Shown piece after piece: positions 18,899 through 28,592 of a DNA stretch of 64,000 nt; positions within the stretch are counted from its first letter, which is position 1; each line of letters opens with the position of its first letter. The notes under the pieces are model-generated. The model saw only the letters and a list, made by a program, of their open reading frames with translations. It made no database searches and was not told the origin of the DNA. The stretch lies in NCBI GenBank assembly GCA_016710745.1, contig JADJVB010000010.1:1054001-1118000 (forward strand), read 5' to 3'. The DNA is from Chitinophagaceae bacterium. Its GTDB lineage: Bacteria > Bacteroidota > Bacteroidia > Chitinophagales > Chitinophagaceae. A program made the translations under genes and the position numbers.

Positions 18899-20358
18899 CA
18901 CTGCAGGATATACTATATAAGGTTGCTATTCGCTCTGTAAAGGGTAACACCAATATGGAGATAAATGGCCTGCTGATCGATTCCCGCCTGGTAAAAGCCG
19001 GCGACTGTTTTATTGCCCTGAAAGGAACTAAAACAAACGGGCAGCAATTTATTAAAAGTGCTGTTGAAAAAGGAGCTGTTGCCATCGTTTGTGAAACGTT
19101 TCCAGATGAAATAGCTGAACAGGTTACTTATGTGCAGGTAGAAAATGCCAATGAAGCGGCTGGCTTCATGAGTCATAATTTTTATGGCGAACCTTCTTTG
19201 AAATTGAAACTGGTTGGCGTTACCGGCACAAATGGTAAAACAACGATCGCTACCCTGCTTTGGAAATTGTTTTCAGCCATGGGGTATACCTGCGGATTGC
19301 TGAGTACGGTGCAAAATCAAATTGGCGGTAAAATAATACCCGCCACGCATACCACACCCGATGCCGTAAACGTGAATGCACTGCTTAAACAAATGGTTGA
19401 TGCCGGCTGCCAATATGTTTTTATGGAATGCAGCAGCCACGCCATTCACCAGGGCCGCATTGCCGGTTTACAATTCACAGGAGCGTTGTTCAGCAATATC
19501 AGCCACGATCATCTTGACTACCACAAAACATTTGATGAATATATCAACGTAAAAAAATCCTGGTTCGATAATCTGCCGGCAACTGCATTTGCGGTAAGTA
19601 ATGCCGATGATAAACGCGGCGGGGTGATGCTGCAGAATACCAGGGCAAAAAAGTATTTCTACAGTCTTAAAACCATGGCCGACGTAAAAGGGAAGATCCT
19701 GGATAACAGCCTGGATGGCCTGCATATGACCATCAACGAAAAGGAAGTTTATTTCCGCCTGATCGGTGAATTTAATGCGTACAATCTGTTGGCGGTGTAC
19801 AACGCCGCTGTTTGTTTGGAAGCCGATAAAGACCAGGTATTACAGGTACTGAGCAGTCTCGACGGAGCCGAAGGCCGATTTGATTATACGGTAAGTACGC
19901 GCGAAAAAATAAAAGGAATTGTTGATTACGCGCATACACCGGATGCTTTGTTGAATGTGCTTGCCACTATTAAAAATCTACGGCAGGGTAATGAACAGAT
20001 CATTACGGTAGTGGGTTGCGGTGGCGACCGGGATAAAACCAAACGGCCGGTTATGGCCGAAGTTGCCTGCGAATACAGCGACAAAGTGATTTTTACATCG
20101 GATAACCCGAGGAGCGAAGATCCTTTGGAAATTCTTAAAGATATGCAGGCCGGTGTAAATGCGGTAACAAAAAAAAAAGTTATTTCCATTGCCGACAGAA
20201 GGGAAGCTATTAAAACAGCGGTGAGTTTGGCCAATGCAGATGATATTGTTTTGGTAGCCGGTAAAGGGCACGAAAAATACCAGGAAATAAGCGGCGTGAA
20301 GTATGATTTTGATGATAAGAAAATTTTGAATGAAATGTTTGAATTGCTGGAAAAATAA
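18895..20358 (+). CDS. murE: UDP-MurNAc-tripeptide ligase MurE
   Basis: A 487-residue cytoplasmic Mur ligase adding the third residue of the peptidoglycan stem peptide. The ATP loop is VTGTNGKTTIATLLWK at about 105-120, the middle domain has ECSSHAIHQGRI, and the C-terminal domain has DYAHTPDALLNVL. The substrate motif reads DNPRSEDP; DNPR is the meso-diaminopimelate specificity motif, so the cell wall is probably of mDAP type. The start is TTG at 18895, overlapping the ftsI TGA as TTGA, giving TLQDILYKV, the usual N-terminus in this phylum. Confidence 0.95.
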   Translation: MTLQDILYKVAIRSVKGNTNMEINGLLIDSRLVKAGDCFIALKGTKTNGQQFIKSAVEKGAVAIVCETFPDEIAEQVTYVQVENANEAAGFMSHNFYGEPSLKLKLVGVTGTNGKTTIATLLWKLFSAMGYTCGLLSTVQNQIGGKIIPATHTTPDAVNVNALLKQMVDAGCQYVFMECSSHAIHQGRIAGLQFTGALFSNISHDHLDYHKTFDEYINVKKSWFDNLPATAFAVSNADDKRGGVMLQNTRAKKYFYSLKTMADVKGKILDNSLDGLHMTINEKEVYFRLIGEFNAYNLLAVYNAAVCLEADKDQVLQVLSSLDGAEGRFDYTVSTREKIKGIVDYAHTPDALLNVLATIKNLRQGNEQIITVVGCGGDRDKTKRPVMAEVACEYSDKVIFTSDNPRSEDPLEILKDMQAGVNAVTKKKVISIADRREAIKTAVSLANADDIVLVAGKGHEKYQEISGVKYDFDDKKILNEMFELLEK

Positions 20359-20435
20359 AAAAGTTGGCATCGGGCAGTTAACAGTTGGTAAGCGCCATAT
20401 TGTTAATTGCGAACTGCGAACTGCAAACTGAATTT

Positions 20436-21734
20436 ATGTTGTATCACATTTTTGATTGGCTTGCAAAAGAAGGTTTCCGGTTTCCGGGGATCAATCTTTT
20501 CCAATTCATCACCTTCCGGGTGATGCTGGCCATGATATTGAGTCTGGTGATAACAACGGTGTACGGAAAAAAACTGATCAGGTACCTCGGGAACAAACAA
20601 TTGGGCGAGTCGGTCAGAGACCTGGGGTTGGCTGGTCAAAATGAAAAGAAAGGAACCCCAACCATGGGAGGTATCATCATCTTGCTGGCTATATTGATAC
20701 CTACTTTGTTATTGGCCGATTTGGATAAGGTTTATATCCGCCTGATGTTGTTATGTACGGTGTGGTTGGGAACCATTGGTTTTATAGATGATTATTTAAA
20801 AATCAGGGCAAAAAGAATAGCGCAGAAAAAAGGTGTTGAATACAAAAAGAGTGACAGTGACGGATTGGCCGGCCGGTTTAAGATATTCGGGCAGGTGATG
20901 TTGGGTATAATCGTAGGTGCTACACTCTATTTTACACCCAGCGTAGTTGTAAAAAGAGAAGTAATAAAAACCGGCGAAGCTGTTACACAAACGATCGACC
21001 GTAAAAATGCAAAGTTTGATACCGTTGTGATCGACGGCAAGCAGCGGATTTTCACGAATGCAAAATCAATTATAACCACTATTCCTTTTGTAAAGAATCA
21101 TGAATTTAATTATGCAAAGCTTTTACCAAAGCGTTGGGAAGGATACGCTTATATTCTGTACATCATCATCGTAATATTAATAGTGACTGCCGTAAGCAAT
21201 GGCGCAAATATTACCGATGGCCTCGACGGACTGGCGACGGGCGTAAGTGCCATCATTGGTATTTGCCTGGGTGTATTTGCGTATGTGAGCGGCAATATAA
21301 ATTTTGCAGAGTACCTCAATATCATGTACATACCCAACCTGGGCGAGCTCTCTATTTTTATTGCCGCCTTTGTGGGTGCCTGTATTGGATTTCTCTGGTA
21401 TAACGCCTATCCCGCACAGGTATTTATGGGTGATACCGGCAGCCTGGCATTGGGTGGTATCATTGCAGCGCTGGCCATTATTGTGAGAAAAGAATTATTG
21501 ATTCCCATTTTTTGTTTTGTGTTTTTGGTAGAGAATTTAAGTGTGATGATCCAGGTAGGCTATTTCAAATATACAAGGAAAAAATACGGTGAAGGAAGAC
21601 GGATCTTTTTAATGAGTCCCCTGCATCATCATTATCAGAAATTGGGATATCACGAAAGTAAAATCGCCGTTCGATTCTGGATTATAACAATATTAAGTGT
21701 GGTTTTAGCCATTGTAACGCTGAAACTACGCTGA
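20436..21734 (+). CDS. mraY: Phospho-MurNAc-pentapeptide transferase MraY
   Basis: A 432-residue integral membrane enzyme that transfers phospho-MurNAc-pentapeptide to undecaprenyl phosphate, making lipid I. It shows about ten hydrophobic helices, the [11 protein letters not shown] block, [10 protein letters not shown] and [12 protein letters not shown] with catalytic Asp residues, and the C-terminal [16 protein letters not shown] 20436 ([13 protein letters not shown]) is preferred over an upstream in-frame ATG at 20385 whose codons add only a non-conserved stretch. A periplasmic insert of ~65 residues ([20 protein letters not shown] onward) makes it longer than the E. coli enzyme (360); this is usual in Bacteroidota. 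No murF lies next to it. Confidence 0.95.
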   Translation: MLYHIFDWLAKEGFRFPGINLFQFITFRVMLAMILSLVITTVYGKKLIRYLGNKQLGESVRDLGLAGQNEKKGTPTMGGIIILLAILIPTLLLADLDKVYIRLMLLCTVWLGTIGFIDDYLKIRAKRIAQKKGVEYKKSDSDGLAGRFKIFGQVMLGIIVGATLYFTPSVVVKREVIKTGEAVTQTIDRKNAKFDTVVIDGKQRIFTNAKSIITTIPFVKNHEFNYAKLLPKRWEGYAYILYIIIVILIVTAVSNGANITDGLDGLATGVSAIIGICLGVFAYVSGNINFAEYLNIMYIPNLGELSIFIAAFVGACIGFLWYNAYPAQVFMGDTGSLALGGIIAALAIIVRKELLIPIFCFVFLVENLSVMIQVGYFKYTRKKYGEGRRIFLMSPLHHHYQKLGYHESKIAVRFWIITILSVVLAIVTLKLR

Positions 21735-21911
21735 CGTTTTCGAAAAACCAAACTGGCATTTGCTTCTGGCACAAGCCAAGTTTTTCAATGTGACCAATAT
21801 CCTTTGTAAGACAAACTGATCGCACTGTTTGAAGACCTGACCTGTTAAATTCTATGCTGTTGAAAAACCATTTTTTACTTTTTTAAGAAGTATTAAATCA
21901 ATTGCAGGAAA

Positions 21912-23252
21912 ATGAAGAAAAAATTAGTCATACTGGGAGCCGGAGAAAGCGGCGTTGGTGCAGCCATACTGGCACAGCAACAGGGGTATGATGTTTTTGT
22001 AAGTGATGGCGGCATCATCAAAGCCAATTACGAGGCCGAACTGAAAGCACATCAAATTGAATTTGAAGGAGAACAACATTCAACCGACAGAATCTTAAAG
22101 GCTGATGAAGTGGTCAAGAGTCCGGGTATTCCGGAAAAGAACGATCTGGTAAAACAGATCCGGGCTAAAGGAATAAACCTGATCAGCGAAGTGGAACTGG
22201 CATACCGTTTCAAAGGAAATAGTAAGATCATCGCCATAACCGGCAGTAACGGAAAAACAACCACAACCGCGTTAACCTGGCATATCTGTAAAACAGGAGG
22301 AGCCAACTGTGCGATGGTAGGTAATATTGGATATTCATTTGCAAAACAAGTGGCAACAGATCCCAAAGATTTGTACATAGCCGAGATCAGTTCTTTTCAA
22401 TTGGATGATATAGATACTTTTCGCGCGGATGTAGCCATCCTGACAAATATTACCGAAGACCATTTAGACCGATACGATCATAAGTTCGAAAATTATATTA
22501 ACAGCAAGTACCGGGTTACCCTCAATCAACAACCCGAAGATGTATTTATATATAACCAGGACGACGAAGTGACCCGAGAAACAATCAGCAACTATTCCAT
22601 TAAATCAACACTAGCCCCCATTACTATGAGTAAACAACTGCCACAAGGCGCCTATTTGCAAAACGCAAAAATGCACCTGAAATGGAAAACCGAAGAGATG
22701 CAGATGAGTATTGAAGACTTTGCCCTTAAAGGAAAGCATAATCAATACAATAGTATGGCCGCGAGTCTGGCCGCTACCGTTGTTGATATCCGAAAGGAAA
22801 AAATAAGAGAGGCCCTGCAAACTTTTGAAAGCCTCGAACACCGGATGGAAACCGTGGCTACCATTAAAAATGTAGAATTTATCAACGACAGCAAAGCTAC
22901 CAATATCAACAGCACCTGGTTTGCATTGGAAACGATGGAAAAACCCGTGATATTGATCCTGGGCGGGGTAGATAAGGGAAATGATTATTCACTGTTAACC
23001 GATATGGTAAGAGAAAAAGTAAAAGCCATTGTGTGTATGGGAATTGAGCATAGAAAAATACACGAGGCCTTTGGCGATATCGTACCGTTGATGGTGAATA
23101 CAGATAATGCAAAAGATGCCGTGCAGGCAGCTTTTCATTTCGCCAGCAAAGGCGATGTGGTTTTATTAAGTCCGGCTTGTGCCAGTTTTGATCTGTTTAA
23201 AAATTATGAAGACCGGGGAAATCAATTCAAACAAGCGGTTAAGGAGTTGTAG
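21912..23252 (+). CDS. murD: UDP-MurNAc-L-alanine:D-glutamate ligase MurD
   Basis: A 446-residue cytoplasmic ligase adding D-Glu to UDP-MurNAc-L-Ala. It has an N-terminal Rossmann-like UDP-binding part (LVILGAGESGVGAAILA), the ATP loop ITGSNGKTTTTALTWH at about 111-126, NITEDHLDRYD, and the C-terminal HRMETV..FINDSKATN..ILGGVDKG blocks. It is preceded by a 177-base spacer in which I see no gene, and followed by a spacer rich in inverted repeats before ftsW. Confidence 0.96.
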   Translation: MKKKLVILGAGESGVGAAILAQQQGYDVFVSDGGIIKANYEAELKAHQIEFEGEQHSTDRILKADEVVKSPGIPEKNDLVKQIRAKGINLISEVELAYRFKGNSKIIAITGSNGKTTTTALTWHICKTGGANCAMVGNIGYSFAKQVATDPKDLYIAEISSFQLDDIDTFRADVAILTNITEDHLDRYDHKFENYINSKYRVTLNQQPEDVFIYNQDDEVTRETISNYSIKSTLAPITMSKQLPQGAYLQNAKMHLKWKTEEMQMSIEDFALKGKHNQYNSMAASLAATVVDIRKEKIREALQTFESLEHRMETVATIKNVEFINDSKATNINSTWFALETMEKPVILILGGVDKGNDYSLLTDMVREKVKAIVCMGIEHRKIHEAFGDIVPLMVNTDNAKDAVQAAFHFASKGDVVLLSPACASFDLFKNYEDRGNQFKQAVKEL

Positions 23253-23291
23253 CCCCTCTCCCGATATCTATTGGGATCCCGAAGGGGGAGG
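23251..23291. repeat. GC-rich palindromic repeat after murD
   Basis: The murD stop is followed by AGCCCCTCTCCC, then ATTGGGA and GAAGGGGGAGG. An internal 18-mer TCCCGAT-ATCT-ATTGGGA (23259-23276) belongs to a palindrome family found four more times in the window. The outer CCCCTCTCC..GGGGGAGG arms belong to the dcw-cluster repeat type. The same AGTTGTAGCCCC entry follows the ftsA stop at 29956. Confidence 0.6.
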
Positions 23292-23376
23292 AAATGGAGA
23301 AGATTGAAACAAAGAAGAATAGAAAAATAAAAGTTGAAATGCTTAATTACAAAATTTGAAAATAGATTAAATGCCC

Positions 23377-23415
23377 GGCCTCCCTCTCTATCGGAGAGGG
23401 AACGAGGGTGAGGCC
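23377..23415. repeat. Inverted repeat before ftsW
   Basis: CCCTCTC-TATCG-GAGAGGG lies within outer arms GGCCT..AGGCC and ends 3 bases before the ftsW ATG. It would fold into a hairpin directly in front of the start codon and may lower translation of ftsW. Confidence 0.5.
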
Positions 23416-23417
23416 AT

Positions 23418-24692
23418 ATGTCGGAACCAATAAACATAAGATCTTTTTTTACACCCAATATCGGTAACATGGGTGGCAATTTGGTTAGCAAAACCAAGGG
23501 TGATCGTGTTATCTGGGGCATCGTCATCATCCTCACCCTGGTAAGTTTACTGGTGGTATACAGCAGCACCGGGTCATTGGCATACAAATACAGCCGCAGT
23601 ACCGAAAGTTATTTATTTAAACAATTTGGGTTTATCATACTGGGTGTATTAATCATTTATTTTGCCCACCTGGTTAACTATACCATCTATTCCAGGGTGG
23701 CTTCTATTTTATTTGTGGCCTCTGTTTTTCTGCTGATCTACACCTACTTTTTTGGTGTTCGGTTAAATGAAGGTACCCGCTGGATAAAGCTGCCGGTGAT
23801 CAACATGACCTTTCAAACATCCGACATGGCCAAACTGGCGCTCTTTATGTATATGAGCAGGCAGCTAAGCCGCAAGCAAAATGTGATCAAGGATTTCAAG
23901 AAAGGATTTTTACCCATCATAATACCGGTTGGCATTATCTGTTTATTGATAGCGCCGTCAAATCTGTCAACCGCCTTGCTGATTGGCGGTACCAGTATAT
24001 TGATCATGTTTATCGGAAGGGTGAGTACAAAACATATTTTACTCACGATTGGTATTATGCTGATACCCGTTATTATTTTATTTACGGTGGCTGTGAGCAC
24101 CTATGATAAAAAAGAACATAAGGCCGAAGCAGTGCCTGCCATATTTTCTGTTGGACGGGTGCCAACCTGGATCGGCCGTATACAAACATTCATGTACAGC
24201 AATAAAGAGGATGTTAATGAAAAATTATACCAGATAAATCAGGCAAAAATAGCGATAGCAAAGGGAAGCTGGTTGGGCCTTGGACCTGGTAACAGCCAGG
24301 CACGCAATTTTTTACCACACTCTTACAGCGATTTTATTTTTGCGATCATTCTGGAAGAGTATGGATTACTTGGTGGCACTTTTATGGTTTTCATTTACCT
24401 GTTGTTTTTATACCGCTGTATTCGTTTGTATCGTAAATGCCCCTATGCTTTTGGTGCTTTTTTGGCATTGGCACTGAGTTTTATGCTGGTCATTCAGGCC
24501 ATTGCCAATATGGGCGTTAACGTAAATATATTTCCAAATACCGGTGTAACATTACCGTTGGTAAGTATGGGCGGAAGTAGTTTTTTATTCACCTGCCTGT
24601 CTATCGGTATTATACTGAGTGTAGCCAGGAACGTGGAGCAAATGGAAAGCCCACTGTCCCCCGAAGGGGGAACCCGGATTCAGGCAGACTAA
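23418..24692 (+). CDS. ftsW: Septal peptidoglycan glycosyltransferase FtsW
   Basis: A 424-residue SEDS-family polytopic membrane protein (about ten helices) that polymerises lipid II at the septum with FtsI. Conserved blocks include GVRLNEGTRWIKLP, FQTSDMAKLALFMY, SWLGLGPGNSQARNFLPHS, YSDFIFAIILEEYGLLGG and NMGVNVNIFPNTGVTLPLVS. The first ~38 residues are a hydrophilic tail. The last ~15 residues (SPLSPEGGTRIQAD) are encoded by a CCCCC-GAA-GGGGG repeat and look like a repeat-derived extension. Confidence 0.95.
   Translation: MSEPINIRSFFTPNIGNMGGNLVSKTKGDRVIWGIVIILTLVSLLVVYSSTGSLAYKYSRSTESYLFKQFGFIILGVLIIYFAHLVNYTIYSRVASILFVASVFLLIYTYFFGVRLNEGTRWIKLPVINMTFQTSDMAKLALFMYMSRQLSRKQNVIKDFKKGFLPIIIPVGIICLLIAPSNLSTALLIGGTSILIMFIGRVSTKHILLTIGIMLIPVIILFTVAVSTYDKKEHKAEAVPAIFSVGRVPTWIGRIQTFMYSNKEDVNEKLYQINQAKIAIAKGSWLGLGPGNSQARNFLPHSYSDFIFAIILEEYGLLGGTFMVFIYLLFLYRCIRLYRKCPYAFGAFLALALSFMLVIQAIANMGVNVNIFPNTGVTLPLVSMGGSSFLFTCLSIGIILSVARNVEQMESPLSPEGGTRIQAD
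24657..24671. repeat. CCCCC-GAA-GGGGG inverted repeat inside the ftsW 3' end
   Basis: TCCCCC-GAA-GGGGGA is a perfect short palindrome within the last codons of ftsW. It encodes Ser-Pro-Glu-Gly-Gly. The same design occurs in the ftsA-ftsZ spacer and elsewhere in the cluster. Confidence 0.6.
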
Positions 24693-24727
24693 AAATGATG
24701 AAAGTAAAAGTGAAACTGATATAATAA

Positions 24728-25870
24728 ATGGATGATGATTCAAAATTGAAAACTTCAATGAACCTCCTACCGGGGAGCAGGGGGGCAGGGGGTATCATCA
24801 TTGCAGGTGGCGGTACGGGTGGTCATATTTTTCCGGCCATTGCGATTGCCAACGCGATCTTAAAAAAGAGGCCCGAAACGGAGATCTTGTTTGTAGGAGC
24901 CCGGGGGAAAATGGAAATGGAAAAAATACCGCAGGCAGGATTTAATATTGAAGGAATTGACATAGCTGGCTTTAACAGAAGTTCTTTGATAAAAAACATC
25001 GGATTACCTTTTAAACTTTTGAAAAGTTTTGTGCAGGTGCACCGGATATTTAAAAAGTTTAAACCGGTAGCAGTGATTGGCGTGGGTGGCTATTCCAGTT
25101 TTCCAGTTTTGAGATTTGCCCAGGCAAAACAAATCCCCACTTTCATTCATGAGAGTAATTCTTTTGCAGGTAAGGCCAACAGGATGCTTGGAAAAAAGGC
25201 TACTAAAATATTTGTAGCAACCGAAGGAATGGAAAAGTTTTTTCCGGCGGATAAAATCATCATTACGGGCAATCCGGTGCGTGCAGGTATTACAAACAAC
25301 ATGGTGAGCAGGGACGAAGGGATCAGGTTTTTTGGTCTGGATCCTGCAAAAAAAACAGTGTTATCTGTTGGCGGCAGTTTGGGGGCCCAAAAAATAAATG
25401 AGGCATTGGATAAAAGCCTGGATTTGTTTGAAGCAAATAACCTGCAATTGATTTGGCAAACAGGAAAGCCCTATGCCGAAAAAGGAAATGCCGTTGCAAA
25501 GGGCAGATCGAATATATGGGTGGGCGATTTCATCAGCCGGATGGATATGGCCTATGCCGCAGCCGACCTGGTGATCAGCAGAAGTGGCGCAATGGCCATT
25601 GCAGAATTGTGTGTGATGAAGAAAGCGGTGGTTTTTGTGCCTTTTCCATATGCAGCCGAAGATCATCAAACAGCTAATGCACAAAGTTTAGTTAATAAAA
25701 ATGCAGGCATAATGATAAAAGATAATGAGGCGTTAGAATTTTTGGTGTCTTCGGTCATAGCCTTATCTGAAGACAAAAAAAAGCAACAGGAACTGGCCGA
25801 CAATATTGGCAAACTGGGCATCAATAAGGCAGATGAAATTATTGCAAAAGAAATAATTAGCCGGCTATAA
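24728..25870 (+). CDS. murG: UDP-GlcNAc:lipid I GlcNAc transferase MurG
   Basis: A 380-residue peripheral membrane glycosyltransferase (GT28) that makes lipid II. The N-terminal glycine loop is IIIAGGGTGGHIFPAIAIAN. Later blocks are VIGVGGYSSFPVLRFAQ, PTFIHESNSFAGKANR and the C-terminal ISRSGAMAIAELCVMKK..VPFPYAAEDHQTANA with the UDP-GlcNAc-binding residues. From ATG 24728 there are about 22 residues before the conserved start, partly encoded by a GC-rich repeat (LLPGSRGAGG). ATG 24758 is an alternative start. Confidence 0.95.
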   Translation: MDDDSKLKTSMNLLPGSRGAGGIIIAGGGTGGHIFPAIAIANAILKKRPETEILFVGARGKMEMEKIPQAGFNIEGIDIAGFNRSSLIKNIGLPFKLLKSFVQVHRIFKKFKPVAVIGVGGYSSFPVLRFAQAKQIPTFIHESNSFAGKANRMLGKKATKIFVATEGMEKFFPADKIIITGNPVRAGITNNMVSRDEGIRFFGLDPAKKTVLSVGGSLGAQKINEALDKSLDLFEANNLQLIWQTGKPYAEKGNAVAKGRSNIWVGDFISRMDMAYAAADLVISRSGAMAIAELCVMKKAVVFVPFPYAAEDHQTANAQSLVNKNAGIMIKDNEALEFLVSSVIALSEDKKKQQELADNIGKLGINKADEIIAKEIISRL

Positions 25871-25879
25871 AATTAAGAG

Positions 25880-27313
25880 ATGGATGATATTAATAAGATT
25901 GTGACGCATTTAATTTCCTCCCCGGCGGGTGGAGGCCGGGAGCATGCTGGGTCTGTTTATTTTTTAGGCATTGGCGGAATTGGCATGAGCGCACTGGCCA
26001 GGTTTTTTAAGTCAAAAGGACTTGTGGTGAGCGGGTACGATAAAACAGAAACGGTATTGACAAAAAAATTGGCAGCTGAGGGAATTGCTGTTCATTATGA
26101 AGATAGTCTTGAGTTCATTGACAAAGAAGCGGAGTTGGTGGTTTACACGCCTGCCGTTCCGAAAGATCACCGGGGTTTGAATTATTTTATGGAGAATAAT
26201 TACAACCTGGCTAAAAGAAGCGAGGTGTTGGGTGCTGTTACCAACGATTCATATAATATATGCGTTGCCGGCACACATGGTAAAACAACTACCAGCACTA
26301 TGGTGGCCCATATACTCCGGCACAGTGGTTATGGGTGTACTGCTTTTTTGGGTGGTATTGCAGTAAACTACAACAGTAATTTCTGGCTACAGGCCCCTGG
26401 TGCCGGCAGCGATAAAAAGGTAAGCGTGGTAGAAGCAGATGAATACGACAGAAGTTTTTTGACATTGAGTCCGGATGTTGCGATCATCAGTTCCATGGAT
26501 GCCGACCACCTGGATATCTATGGAACTGCCGAAAATATGGAACAGGCTTTTATCGATTTTTCGGCAAGGATAAAACCGGAGGGCATATTGCTGAGCAAAT
26601 ATGGATTAAAGCGAACAGAAGATCTGCAGGCAGATAGCCACCTGACTTTTCATCTGCAGAATGAAAATGCGGATATATATGCCGCTGATATAAAAATGGC
26701 AAAGGGGAGTTATCATTTCGATGTGATCATGCAGTATTGGGAATTAAAGGAGGTGGAGTTGAACATGGGCGGTTTGCATAATATAGAAAACATGATCGCA
26801 GCGATTTCGGTAGCCCATTATCTGGGCATTGATAACGGAAAAATAAAAGAGGCAGTGGCTGCATTCAGGGGAGTTAAAAGAAGATTCGAATATGTGGTCA
26901 AGAACGACAATTTGGTAATTGTGGATGATTATGCACATCATCCGGAGGAATTAAGGGCTTTATTATCGGGAGCTAAAGCTTTATTTCCAGATAAGAAATG
27001 CACCGTAATCTTTCAGCCACATCTGTACAGCAGAACCCGGGATTTTGCGGAAGGGTTTGCGGAAGTATTGGACGGAGCAGATGAACTGATTTTGTTGCCC
27101 ATTTATCCGGCAAGGGAATTACCCATTGAAGGGGTAAACAGTGAAATGATCCTGGGCAAAATGAAGAATAAAAATAAAAGAGTTTTAGAAAAAACCGAAT
27201 TATTGGAATGGATAAAAAATAATAAGACCGAATTGTTGATCACGGCAGGCGCCGGAGATATTGACACGCTGGTTGAACCAATTAAAAATAGTATAGAAGA
27301 AAGCTTTGGATAA
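25880..27313 (+). CDS. murC: UDP-MurNAc:L-alanine ligase MurC
   Basis: A 477-residue cytoplasmic ligase adding the first amino acid (L-Ala) to UDP-MurNAc. It has the N-terminal YFLGIGGIGMSALARFF UDP-binding motif, the ATP loop VAGTHGKTTTSTMVAH, EADEYDRSFL, SMDADHLDIYG and DDYAHHPEELRAL. The family usually begins a few residues before YF-GIGG; here about 29 residues precede it, including SSPAGGGREHAGS encoded by a CCTCC..GGAGG repeat, so the N-terminus appears extended by a repeat insertion. The 3' end overlaps the ftsQ TTG start by 8 bases. Confidence 0.95.
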   Translation: MDDINKIVTHLISSPAGGGREHAGSVYFLGIGGIGMSALARFFKSKGLVVSGYDKTETVLTKKLAAEGIAVHYEDSLEFIDKEAELVVYTPAVPKDHRGLNYFMENNYNLAKRSEVLGAVTNDSYNICVAGTHGKTTTSTMVAHILRHSGYGCTAFLGGIAVNYNSNFWLQAPGAGSDKKVSVVEADEYDRSFLTLSPDVAIISSMDADHLDIYGTAENMEQAFIDFSARIKPEGILLSKYGLKRTEDLQADSHLTFHLQNENADIYAADIKMAKGSYHFDVIMQYWELKEVELNMGGLHNIENMIAAISVAHYLGIDNGKIKEAVAAFRGVKRRFEYVVKNDNLVIVDDYAHHPEELRALLSGAKALFPDKKCTVIFQPHLYSRTRDFAEGFAEVLDGADELILLPIYPARELPIEGVNSEMILGKMKNKNKRVLEKTELLEWIKNNKTELLITAGAGDIDTLVEPIKNSIEESFG

Positions 27314-28463
27314 TAAGAAACGATACGGGTTAAAAAACATCATGCTGGCAACACTCTGGATTGCCCTGGGCGGAGCTACGGTCTTTTTACTAGTAGCAGC
27401 CATCAAAGCCAAGAGTGCTCATTTATGCAAAGCGATCGAAATAAATATACATGGTGTAAGCAATAATTTATTTGTCGACAAAAAAGATATCCTGCAGGCC
27501 ATTACGCTGAGTGAAAAATCAAACCCGGTTGGAAAAGCCATAGGTTCTTTCAATTTAAAGAAAATGGAGCTGGAGCTGGAGAAAAATGTATGGATAAGAT
27601 CCGCCGAGCTGTTCTTTGATAATAACGAAACACTACAGGTTATTGTTCAGGAGCGCGAACCGGTAGCCAGGATTTTTACTTTAACAGGAGCCAGTTTTTA
27701 TATTGATCAGAATTTGGCCATGCTGCCGCTTAGTGAAAAATATTCGGCCAGGCTGCCCGTTTTTTCCGGCTTTCCGTCTGATAGAAAAGTGTTGATCAAA
27801 GCCGACAGCAGCTTATTGCAGGATATTAATACAATCAGTATGGCAATGCAAAAGGATTCTTTTTGTATGGCAATGATTGAACAAATAGATATAACAGATA
27901 AACGCCAGTTCATGTTGATCCCCAAAATGGGCAACCAGTTGATCGTATTTGGCGATGGTTCGGATGTTGATGCAAAACTGGATAAATTAAAAATGTTTTA
28001 CCGGAATATCATGGTGAAAGCAGGATGGGATACATATAGCGTAATTAACCTGCAATATAAAAACCAGGTGGTTGCAAAAAAGAAAGGGGTTGAGGATATA
28101 GTTGCCGATTCGTTGCGTACCCTGCAGCTTTTGCAAATGATTGCTGATCGCGCCGAAAAGCGGGCTGATGATTCATTACAAACCATTTTGCCCGATAATA
28201 AATTCAATACGGTTGACAGCAGCATGATACAGCAATCCATCCAGCGTGATGAGGCCCCGGAGTCGGCGGGCGATGGTGTGCCGGCGGTTACACCTGAACC
28301 AAATAATCAGCCTGTTACCAAAGCAGTGAAGGCAGCAGATTTGAAGAAAGACAAAAAACCGGTCTCGAAGCCGGTGGAAAAGCCCAAACTGCCAAAAGCA
28401 GCAGGCAAACCGCCCAAAGCGGTCATGGAAAAGAAAAATGAGTATACCCCTATCCCTGGATAG
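27306..28463 (+). CDS. ftsQ: Cell division protein FtsQ/DivIB
   Basis: A 385-residue bitopic division protein: short basic cytoplasmic tail, TM helix at about 12-32 (IMLATLWIALGGATVFLLVA), then a POTRA-like and beta domain (NIHGVSNNLFVDKKDILQAI, VIVQEREPVARIFT). It scaffolds FtsL-type proteins and FtsW-FtsI. The start is TTG at 27306 inside the murC end. The last ~115 residues are low-complexity and rich in Lys, Pro and Ala, beyond the FtsQ domain, and probably disordered. Such periplasmic tails vary among Bacteroidota. Confidence 0.88.
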   Translation: MDNKKRYGLKNIMLATLWIALGGATVFLLVAAIKAKSAHLCKAIEINIHGVSNNLFVDKKDILQAITLSEKSNPVGKAIGSFNLKKMELELEKNVWIRSAELFFDNNETLQVIVQEREPVARIFTLTGASFYIDQNLAMLPLSEKYSARLPVFSGFPSDRKVLIKADSSLLQDINTISMAMQKDSFCMAMIEQIDITDKRQFMLIPKMGNQLIVFGDGSDVDAKLDKLKMFYRNIMVKAGWDTYSVINLQYKNQVVAKKKGVEDIVADSLRTLQLLQMIADRAEKRADDSLQTILPDNKFNTVDSSMIQQSIQRDEAPESAGDGVPAVTPEPNNQPVTKAVKAADLKKDKKPVSKPVEKPKLPKAAGKPPKAVMEKKNEYTPIPG

Positions 28464-28546
28464 AAAAATCGCAAAGCGAAAAAACAGAACAGAAAGAAAA
28501 ATGAATGAAATAATTATCAAGAAACTCAAACATAAACAAACATCCT

Positions 28547-28570
28547 TAACCCCTTTTTGGGGCGGGGGTA
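28547..28570. repeat. CCCCTTTTTGGGG repeat between ftsQ and ftsA
   Basis: AACCCC-TTTTT-GGGGCGGGGG lies in the 129-base spacer, 25 bases before the ftsA ATG. It is a short GC-rich inverted repeat of the same type as those next to ftsW and ftsZ. Confidence 0.5.
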
Positions 28571-28592
28571 AACAAACACAAAACATACAATT

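Noticed and set aside
20385..20435. An upstream ATG for mraY.
   Set aside because: The seventeen extra residues are encoded by a GAACTGCGAACTGC direct-repeat spacer and are not part of Mra[11 protein letters not shown] at 20436 is the usual start.
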